A program made the position numbers and the translations under genes. The notes beneath the pieces were generated by a model. The model was not told where the DNA came from and ran no database searches. It was given only the letters and a program-made list of their open reading frames with translations. Shown piece after piece: positions 1 to 6,428 of a DNA stretch of 64,000 bases (its first letter is position 1; the number at the start of each line of letters is the position of its first letter). This DNA is from UBA6183 sp964545895 (GTDB lineage Bacteria; Bacteroidota; Bacteroidia; UKL13-3), in NCBI GenBank assembly GCA_964545895.1, contig CAZJHS010000003.1:19269-83268 (forward strand). Direction: 5' to 3'.

Positions 1-1610
1 GCGACTACGGACAAAAACTATCTGATGGCTTTTTATTAGAATACAGCCCAATATTGGCAATTGATACTGCTGTTTGTAAAAGAATGATATCGCCTAGCGG
101 TAAATACACTTGGGATAGTACTGCCTATTATTTTGATACCATACCTAATAAATTGGGCTGCGATAGTACCCTATTGTTTTATGTGAAGGTAATGCAAGAT
201 AAAGTTTCAATTGACACTACTGTTAAAGTAAGCATGCAATCGCCAAGTGGTAAATATATTTGGGATAGCACCGCAACCTATACCGATACCCTGACTAATA
301 CTTTTGGATGTGATAGTATACTTACTTTTAATGTAAAGGTGTTACAAAACAGCACTTTTATTGACACTTCGGTTTGTTTGTTTTTTAAACTTAGCACAAG
401 TTTAAAAGCATTTTACCAAACAGGTAATTTTATTGATACCCTAACCAACCGCTTGGGGGGCGATAGTATTGTTTACATTAAACTTACCATACTTAAAAGT
501 ACTGCAATTATTGATACCTCGTTTTGCAATAAAATACTAAGCCCTAGTGGTAAGTTTTGGTTAAACAATACAGGCGCGTATACCGATACATTAATGAACA
601 AGCATAATTGTGATAGTATAATCGCCATTAGGTTTACACGCTTACCCATGATGGATACAATTCGGCTATCTGCATGTAAACCATTAGGCAGCCCTAGTGG
701 TAAGTTTGTTATGAATGAAACCCGTTGGTATACCGATACATTAGTGAGTAGTAAAGGTTGCGACAGCATACTACAAATTGACTATACGCAAATACGTATT
801 ACCGATACCATTGTTTTAGCCAATTGTAATGCGGCTTTAAGTCCAAGCAATAAATTTGTAATGCAACAAAGCGGCTGGTATACCGATACCCTTATAACCA
901 CCAATGGTTGCGATAGTATAATACGTATAAATTTTACGCTTTTAAAATCAGCTAGTAGTATTGTGCTGGTTGCTTGCGATAGCCTTATATCGCCTAGTGG
1001 TAAATTAGTTTTTAATGCACCTGGAGTTTATACCGATACAATAACAAATGCTGCAGGTTGTGATAGTATTATTACCATTAATTTAACTTTTTCTAATTCG
1101 CAAATAAGCGTTTCAAAATCAAATGATATTAGTTGCGAAAACCAAAGCGCTGTATTAACCGCATCGGGTGGTAGTGTTTATGTTTGGCAACCATCAACAG
1201 GGTTATCAAACACGCAAATTAGCAATCCCATTGCTAACCCCCACCAAACTACTCAATACACAGTAATTGCTACTGATGCCTACGGTTGTAAACTTTCAGA
1301 TACGATATCGGTTTATGTAAATATATTAGATAGTGTTAACAATATACCAAATGTAATTACACCAAATAATGACGGATTAAACGACTGCATTTCGGCAGAA
1401 AATATCGCTCAATTTAACACTTGCTCATTTGTTATTTTATCGCGCTGGGGTAATGTTGTTTGGCAAACCAACAATCCTAAAAATAATTGGTGCGGCACTA
1501 CCGAAAACGGACAAGAAACAGCCGAAGGAACATACTATTATATACTTAAAGGCACAACGCTTTGTAATCAAAAAATTAATAGTACGGGTACAATTACAGT
1601 TATTAGGTAG
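1..1610 (+). CDS. T9SS type-B sorted repeat protein (5' partial)
   Basis: The reading frame is already open at base 3, before the first possible start codon (a TTG at 54), so the gene enters from upstream. About 345 residues are built from seven tandem ~48-50-residue units, each with an SPSGK-like motif, a YTDTL motif and a GCDSI motif. They are followed by an Ig/PKD-like segment and a gliding-motility-associated C-terminal domain with the diagnostic NVITPNNDGLND core, which is the T9SS type-B sorting signal. Such proteins are exported through the outer membrane and held on the surface, often as adhesins. The actual ligand cannot be inferred. No terminator is evident directly after the stop; the next hairpin is at 1886. 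Confidence 0.9.
   Translation, partial: DYGQKLSDGFLLEYSPILAIDTAVCKRMISPSGKYTWDSTAYYFDTIPNKLGCDSTLLFYVKVMQDKVSIDTTVKVSMQSPSGKYIWDSTATYTDTLTNTFGCDSILTFNVKVLQNSTFIDTSVCLFFKLSTSLKAFYQTGNFIDTLTNRLGGDSIVYIKLTILKSTAIIDTSFCNKILSPSGKFWLNNTGAYTDTLMNKHNCDSIIAIRFTRLPMMDTIRLSACKPLGSPSGKFVMNETRWYTDTLVSSKGCDSILQIDYTQIRITDTIVLANCNAALSPSNKFVMQQSGWYTDTLITTNGCDSIIRINFTLLKSASSIVLVACDSLISPSGKLVFNAPGVYTDTITNAAGCDSIITINLTFSNSQISVSKSNDISCENQSAVLTASGGSVYVWQPSTGLSNTQISNPIANPHQTTQYTVIATDAYGCKLSDTISVYVNILDSVNNIPNVITPNNDGLNDCISAENIAQFNTCSFVILSRWGNVVWQTNNPKNNWCGTTENGQETAEGTYYYILKGTTLCNQKINSTGTITVIR
60..1101 (+). repeat. Seven tandem protein-coding repeats (~145-150 bp each)
   Basis: Seven successive units in the surface protein gene encode IDT...C...SPSGK...YTDTL...GCDSI modules. 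DNA identity between units is moderate and concentrated around the YTDTL (taccgatac) and GCDSI (tgcgatagt) codons. Units 2 and 3 have diverged most: one lacks the first Cys and the other has GGDSI and no SPSGK. Confidence 0.85.
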
Positions 1611-1670
1611 CTAGTTTAATTTTGCCTATCATTATTTAATATTATAAACCCAAACTCATAACACCTTTTA

Positions 1671-1776
1671 CATCCATGCCTTTATCTAAAACCATTATTA
1701 CTTTTATATTTAGCATTTGCAGCTTCTTGTTTCTTTCGTGCGGAAAATTGTACCTAAAAGCTACTGGTGTAAAACC
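1671..1776 (+). repeat. 106-bp direct repeat, copy 1
   Basis: This segment is identical to 3490-3595 except for one base (T here, G there, in the third codon). It holds the leader and first 33-34 codons of a lipoprotein gene. The two copies are 1819 bp apart and bracket the intact T9SS gene at 1931-3448. Confidence 0.95.
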
Positions 1777-1780
1777 ATAA
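1676..1780 (+). pseudogene. Truncated lipoprotein gene fragment (copy 1)
   Basis: The ATG opens a 34-codon frame with a signal peptide and a lipobox (FLSCGK), identical at all but one residue to the start of the lipoprotein gene at 3495. It hits a TAA as soon as the duplicated segment ends at 1776. The rest of the gene is missing, so this is a broken 5' remnant. It might still be translated into a short lipopeptide, but nothing supports a function. Confidence 0.85.
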
Positions 1781-1872
1781 ACGTTACTGATTTTGACATG
1801 GGCTTATACATTGTACGTTTAGTGATAGACGACCAAACCGTTGCTAATACAATACTCAATTATTCAAATTAA
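1777..1872 (+). pseudogene. Orphan T9SS sorting-domain tail
   Basis: Directly after the duplicated lipoprotein segment, and in a different frame from it, comes a 31-codon open stretch ending in TAA. It reads like the end of a type A sorting domain (NVTDFDMGLYIVRLVIDD, then a short tail). It has no start codon or body of its own. It looks like the 3' end of a lost T9SS cargo gene joined to the lipoprotein fragment by a deletion or recombination. A terminator follows at 1886. Confidence 0.7.
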
Positions 1873-1885
1873 TTTTATAATTTCG

Positions 1886-1920
1886 AAACACCGCGTATTA
1901 TAAAATACGCGGTGTTTTTA
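1886..1920 (+). terminator. Intrinsic terminator
   Basis: A perfect 14-bp stem (1886-1899 pairs with 1904-1917) with a 4-base ATAA loop and a following T run. It probably served the lost T9SS gene whose tail lies just upstream, and it insulates the gene starting at 1931. Confidence 0.9.
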
Positions 1921-1930
1921 TTTAACTCCC

Positions 1931-3448
1931 ATGAAAAAAAATTGGCTATTACTAGTAATTATATTCTTTACCCAATTGTTAAAGGCGCAAAATACACAGT
2001 TGTTTCACAATAGGGATAGTACTAGCAGCAGAGTTATACTTTTATCTACTGGCTCTGATAATAGTTCACTATATAGTTTAAGTTGGCACTTACCAATTGA
2101 TTCGATTCAGGATAATAATCGATTTTATTATAAGATAAAAAAAATTGACACATCGGGAAATTTATTAGCGGCAAACGAAATTTATAAGAATGGAAAATTA
2201 AACGCCAGTTATCAACCAAGTACACCAAATCAAACTGACTTTGTTATTGTTGAAAACAGTGACACCTCAGAAAACTCTGTATACTACATAAACTATATTA
2301 AAAGTAATTTAAAAGTTGATAGTTTTATTTTACCGTTAATTGGTAAAACCCCATATCTGTTTACCTATTGCAAACACAATGATAAGCTAATCATCATTTC
2401 ATCAGACAGTAGAACTCTTGGAAACAAGGCATACGTAACCATTGCAGATACACTTGGTAATGAAATTAAAACACAAAGATTCCTTTACGAATACTTTTAT
2501 AATCAAACCAACCAAATAAGCATTACTCCGCTATGCTTGATTAGCGATGGAAATGGAGGATTTATATCTGGTGGATGGTATGATACAGCTTCACAAGAAA
2601 CCAAAATAAACTTGTTTAGAATTGATAGTTTGGGAAATAAAACTTGGGAGTATAAAGAAACACGGATTGGAGGTTCTTTTATAAAAGGCATGCAGCTATT
2701 GCCTGATAAAACCATTTTAGCTTATGGAGCTTATGGAGATTTAATGTACTTGGCCAAGTTTAGTCAACAAGGTCAATTACTTAACGAAAATTTTTATTAT
2801 CCAGGTGGTTTTATCGATCGTACAAGTGGCCGTTGCAATATTATTAATGTTAAAATAATTGATGGATATATATATGCCGTTGGTGGATCGCACAATATGT
2901 TTAAAGCACTTAATACATACACCGATTTGGGTACGCTTTTAAAAACAGACTTAGATGGTAAACCCATTTGGGCCAAGCAATTTGGCAATTATTATGGTTA
3001 CAATATTCTAGATCAAATTTACCAAACATCAAATAGCCGATTGTTGTTGGCAGGGCTTGGTGTTGACAGCACACAAATGCCTTTACATGGAGTAAGCTGG
3101 TATGTAAGTACTGATACTGCTGCTAACGAAAACCTGCCTTGGTGCCAATTAGTAAATGTTGAGCGGTATTATCCATTTACGGGTATTAACGAGGTAAGTA
3201 GTTTGGGTTCAATGATACAAGTATATCCAAACCCAACAAATGGTGAGTTAACCATTAAAAATCCCTTACAACTAGCTATTAACCAAATTCAATTTTATGA
3301 CGGAAATGGTACACTTTGCCACACCCAATTATTTGATGAGCCAAACGCCCAGTTTAATATTGATGTTACTTATTTAAAACAAGGATTGTATTACTTAAAA
3401 ATAAACACACCTAAGGGTGTTATAGTAAAAAAAATTGTAAAAGATTAA
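1931..3448 (+). CDS. Secreted T9SS type-A sorted protein, function unknown
   Basis: A 505-aa protein with a clear signal peptide (hydrophobic core after MKKN, likely cut after KAQ). The central ~400 residues carry repeated short segments of the kind GNKTWEY or LDGKPIWAKQFG, resembling a beta-propeller made of blades with GNxxW motifs. The C-terminal ~80 residues are a T9SS type A sorting domain starting at VYPNPTNGEL and ending in KGVIVKKIVKD. The start is supported by the signal peptide. It shares layout, size and sorting domain with the protein at 39985-41511. The gene sits inside a block bounded by 106-bp direct repeats, so it may be mobile or duplicated. No enzymatic motif was recognised. 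Confidence 0.85.
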   Translation: MKKNWLLLVIIFFTQLLKAQNTQLFHNRDSTSSRVILLSTGSDNSSLYSLSWHLPIDSIQDNNRFYYKIKKIDTSGNLLAANEIYKNGKLNASYQPSTPNQTDFVIVENSDTSENSVYYINYIKSNLKVDSFILPLIGKTPYLFTYCKHNDKLIIISSDSRTLGNKAYVTIADTLGNEIKTQRFLYEYFYNQTNQISITPLCLISDGNGGFISGGWYDTASQETKINLFRIDSLGNKTWEYKETRIGGSFIKGMQLLPDKTILAYGAYGDLMYLAKFSQQGQLLNENFYYPGGFIDRTSGRCNIINVKIIDGYIYAVGGSHNMFKALNTYTDLGTLLKTDLDGKPIWAKQFGNYYGYNILDQIYQTSNSRLLLAGLGVDSTQMPLHGVSWYVSTDTAANENLPWCQLVNVERYYPFTGINEVSSLGSMIQVYPNPTNGELTIKNPLQLAINQIQFYDGNGTLCHTQLFDEPNAQFNIDVTYLKQGLYYLKINTPKGVIVKKIVKD

Positions 3449-3450
3449 CG

Positions 3451-3477
3451 GCTACTCACACACAAAATAAAAGTCTC
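3451..3477. repeat. 27-bp duplicate of the 3' end of the FkbM gene
   Basis: This matches 4172-4198 with one mismatch. At 4172-4198 the sequence encodes, on the minus strand, the last eight codons and stop of the methyltransferase. Here it is an orphan copy between the T9SS gene stop and lipoprotein copy 2, which points to a duplication or template switch at this locus. Confidence 0.85.
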
Positions 3478-3489
3478 TTCATAAAACTT

Positions 3490-3595
3490 CATCCATGCCT
3501 GTATCTAAAACCATTATTACTTTTATATTTAGCATTTGCAGCTTCTTGTTTCTTTCGTGCGGAAAATTGTACCTAAAAGCTACTGGTGTAAAACC
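3490..3595 (+). repeat. 106-bp direct repeat, copy 2
   Basis: Second copy of the segment at 1671-1776 (one mismatch). Here the lipoprotein frame continues beyond the repeat, so this is the copy attached to the gene body. Confidence 0.95.
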
Positions 3596-4158
3596 TTTTA
3601 AGCCAGTAATAGAACAGCAATTAATTAGTTACTTAAGCAAACAAGGTGTTAAACAAGAGCGTATTTATGAAGTAGATTCTGTTCGTTTTAACGAGTTGCT
3701 TACATGATACATTAGTTTACACTAAGCCCAACTGGTGGATTCAAAATCATATTCAACCTATACAAACCGTATGTTTTGATAATGCTACTAAAAAGCCACT
3801 GTATGCGTATTTTAATTGTATTGCAGAAAGTAAAGGGTTAACTCAATTTACTTGGAATAAATTTCAGGAGCTAGAATCGTTTCCGCCCAAAGAATATACC
3901 TCATACCGTTGGATAGACACCTTATTTACATTAAATGAATTAACCAATACATTTGTTGATTTTAAAGGAAATTCAATTGTGTTGAACAATAACGAGAAAA
4001 AGTATACTGTATTTATTTACTACTCATTATTTGTAGAGAAGCAAGCCAACAATTTGATAAGAGAAACGCTTACTCACCTCAACACTTTTATACCAAACGA
4101 CTATAATGTGTACTTTATCAATTTTGATAATGCACTGTATCAGCTAAGTACTAATTAG
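3495..4158 (+). pseudogene. Frameshifted lipoprotein gene (copy 2)
   Basis: The first frame (3495-3707) encodes a lipoprotein signal with lipobox FLSCGK and about 45 more residues, then stops at TGA 3705-3707. From 3703 the +1 frame stays open for 151 codons (HDTLVYTKPNWWIQN... to ...YQLSTN) and ends at TAG 4156-4158. Together they would make an approximately 220-aa lipoprotein, so either the gene is broken by an indel near 3691-3705 or there is a sequencing error. The protein family was not recognised. A short duplicate of its neighbour's 3' end flanks it on the left. Confidence 0.8.
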
Positions 4159-4172
4159 GTTATACCCAACAG

Positions 4173-4919
4173 CTACTCACACACAAAATAAAAATCTCCT
4201 TGTTCGTAGTTTAAGGCATTGGCACGTGTAAGTTCGCTTAGCTTACCTTGTTGCAGTTGCATAATTTTGTAGCCCAAAGGCAAAAACAAATCAAAAATAG
4301 TTGCTCTATTTTCGGGGCTGCTAATTTCCATTTGTATGGTAGGTTTAAACTTAGCAATTGTTTTTATAAAATGAGGCATCAAAAAAACTTCATAGCCTTC
4401 TACATCGCACTTTAAAAAATCAAACCTGGTTAAATGGGCAAATAATTCGTCAGGAATTTGCATGGCAACTTGGTAAGTATGCATGTTAGCCTCCTGCGCG
4501 TGGCTATCAATAACCTTTGTTAAACCGTGTCTAAAAACCCCATCAACCATGGGTGTGCCCATTTGTATGGTTTTATGCTCGCCACCTAATGCAGTTTGGT
4601 GCAGGGTAATATTACCTAAACCAAATTGAGTTACATTTTTTCTGAAAATGCTGGCAAATAAATCAACTGGTTCAACCGCATGTACATGTCCATTTGCACC
4701 TGCATATTGCGATAAAAACACCGAGTAGTAACCTACATTAGCACCAATATCAACACAAACAAAACCTGGCTTTACTAATTGTTGTAAAAAGAATAATTCG
4801 GGATATTTTTTCTTTAAAAATCCCGAGCGTATTAAACGAATATAAACCTCGCTAACCAAGGCCAAGTATTTCTGATGTCCTAATACATCAAGCAGTAATG
4901 CGCGTAATTGTTTTTCCAT
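4173..4919 (-). CDS. FkbM family methyltransferase
   Basis: A 248-aa soluble protein with the SAM-binding motif I of FkbM-type methyltransferases (VDIGANVGYYSVF, about residues 60-72), an acidic post-motif (HAVEP) and the later FLKCDVEGYE motif typical of the family. Members O-methylate sugars or other hydroxyls, often during glycan or polyketide synthesis; the substrate here is unknown. The last 27 bp are duplicated at 3451-3477. The downstream small gene at 4941 in the same direction is 21 bp away and could be co-transcribed. Confidence 0.85.
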   Translation of the reverse strand: MEKQLRALLLDVLGHQKYLALVSEVYIRLIRSGFLKKKYPELFFLQQLVKPGFVCVDIGANVGYYSVFLSQYAGANGHVHAVEPVDLFASIFRKNVTQFGLGNITLHQTALGGEHKTIQMGTPMVDGVFRHGLTKVIDSHAQEANMHTYQVAMQIPDELFAHLTRFDFLKCDVEGYEVFLMPHFIKTIAKFKPTIQMEISSPENRATIFDLFLPLGYKIMQLQQGKLSELTRANALNYEQGDFYFVCE

Positions 4920-4940
4920 GTATGTGTAAACCCTTTGGGC

Positions 4941-5192
4941 TTATTTCAATTCTTCATAATCCACGTACTCGCCAAGCTTTTTATCGGTTGGTTTTTTGGT
5001 GGTGTTGTTTATGTTAGGGTTAATGGTAATTTTTCCTTCGGGCTCGTTGGTTGAGTTGCTTTGGTTATAATGATGGTGGTGCGTATCGTATCTATACACT
5101 TTAGTTTTAATGGTGTTGCCACCCATTAACTTACCAAATACCAAACGCGATAACACGTAAAACAAAAACAGGTATAATAAAAACTTTATCAT
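4941..5192 (-). CDS. Small membrane-anchored protein, DUF4834-like
   Basis: An 83-aa protein with one N-terminal membrane segment (about residues 3-20, MIKFLLYLFLFYVLSRLVFG) and a hydrophilic, His/Asn-rich tail ending in YVDYEELK. The layout matches the short Bacteroidota DUF4834 family, whose role is unknown. It lies between the murI gene and the methyltransferase on the same strand. The family assignment is from layout and end motif only. Confidence 0.7.
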   Translation of the reverse strand: MIKFLLYLFLFYVLSRLVFGKLMGGNTIKTKVYRYDTHHHHYNQSNSTNEPEGKITINPNINNTTKKPTDKKLGEYVDYEELK

Positions 5193-5248
5193 GTGCTTAA
5201 ATTATGCGGTGGCAAAGGTACACTTTCTTGCCTAGCAATCAACCCCCA

Positions 5249-6079
5249 TTAACCTATAATATTGGCATGTTTGCTGGCTACTGCGTGTCCTAAAAAGTTA
5301 CCTGCTTGTGCGTTAAAATTCTTAGTATCATCAGTAGTTAAGTATTGGTGTGTACCACCTTTGCTGCAATACTGTTCCAACTCTGGGTGACGATTCAAGT
5401 AATCAACCAAACTATTTGCCACTATTTGCCCTTGGGTTAAAATAGTAATGTGTGCAGGAGTGTATTTACGAATCTTGTCAACCAATAAAGGATAATGAGT
5501 ACAGCCCAATAAAATAGTATCAATTTGGGGTGATGATGCCAACAAAGAATCAATGTGTTTTTGCACAAAATAATCGGCACCAGCGCCTGTATGCTCGTTG
5601 TTCTCTACCAACGGAACCCACATGGGGCAAGCTTCTTGAAACACCTGTACTTGCGGATAAAACTTATTTATCTCAACCACATACGATTGAGAAATAACTG
5701 TGCCTTTGGTAGCAAACACCCCCACTTGATTGGTTTTGGTGTATTTACCTACAATTTCGGTTGTTGGACGTATTACACCTAAAACACGCAAATGATTTTC
5801 GAGCAGCGGTAAATCCTTTTGCTGTATAGTGCGCAATGCCTTTGCCGAGGCTGTATTACAAGCCAGTACCACCAAGCTACATCCTTGGTTAAACAAATGC
5901 TTTACACATTGTAAGGTGTACTCGTAAACGGTATCAAAACTACGTGTACCGTATGGTGCACGAGCGTTATCGCCCAAATACAAGTAATCGTATTGGGGCA
6001 GTGTATGTATAAACTCCTTTAATACAGTTAATCCACCATAACCGCTATCAAACACACCAATTGGTCCGGGTTTTATCAT
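5249..6079 (-). CDS. murI: Glutamate racemase
   Basis: Converts L- to D-glutamate for peptidoglycan. The protein has the N-terminal GVFDSGYGGLTVL substrate motif, the first catalytic cysteine in LACNTASA and the second in LGCTHYPLL, all expected for MurI. The frame extends 13 codons upstream to 6118, but I choose the ATG at 6079 (MIKPGPIGVFDSG) because family members begin just before GVFDSG. The length of 276 aa is normal. It is the first gene of a possible minus-strand group with the small membrane protein downstream. Confidence 0.95.
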   Translation of the reverse strand: MIKPGPIGVFDSGYGGLTVLKEFIHTLPQYDYLYLGDNARAPYGTRSFDTVYEYTLQCVKHLFNQGCSLVVLACNTASAKALRTIQQKDLPLLENHLRVLGVIRPTTEIVGKYTKTNQVGVFATKGTVISQSYVVEINKFYPQVQVFQEACPMWVPLVENNEHTGAGADYFVQKHIDSLLASSPQIDTILLGCTHYPLLVDKIRKYTPAHITILTQGQIVANSLVDYLNRHPELEQYCSKGGTHQYLTTDDTKNFNAQAGNFLGHAVASKHANIIG

Positions 6080-6366
6080 ACCGCAACTTATACCAATTGT
6101 AATTATTTTCAAGTGCAAACTAGAAAATAATTTTACAATGGTAATGCCGATGCTATACCGATGAGAAATAAGTAATGGTTCAATTTCGTTTCACATCATT
6201 GTACCAAACTTCTTTCCTATCGGCATATACCACTGTAGGATTTATATCATTTAAATAATTTATAAATCACATTGGTATTACATGAAAATAGTTCAATAAG
6301 GCCATAGCAGAGATTGGACTATATTGAATGTGCCTTCGGTATTAAGGCAAAGTTGGGTTGATAGCA
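6080..6366. other. Intergenic region between murI and the endonuclease
   Basis: No convincing gene in either strand. It holds an imperfect inverted repeat (ggtaatgccgat at 6140-6151 against atcggcatatacc at 6219-6231) with about 67 bases between the arms. The murI promoter should lie at its left end. Nothing else is recognisable. Confidence 0.5.
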
Positions 6367-6402
6367 ATAAAAAAGTTCGCACAACACCAGGTTATGCGAA
6401 CT
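6367..6402 (-). terminator. Intrinsic terminator of the endonuclease gene
   Basis: An 8-bp stem (6374-6381 with 6395-6402), extended by three inner pairs across one mismatch, with an A run on the plus strand at 6369-6374 that gives a U tract on the minus-strand transcript. It sits 27 bp past the stop of the gene at 6429. Confidence 0.8.
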
Positions 6403-6428
6403 CTATTTATGGTTTTTATTAAACTTAT

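Noticed and set aside
60..1101. Regular repeats suggesting a CRISPR array
   Set aside because: The units are ~145-150 bp, in frame and protein-coding, with no constant 20-40 bp repeat or spacers.
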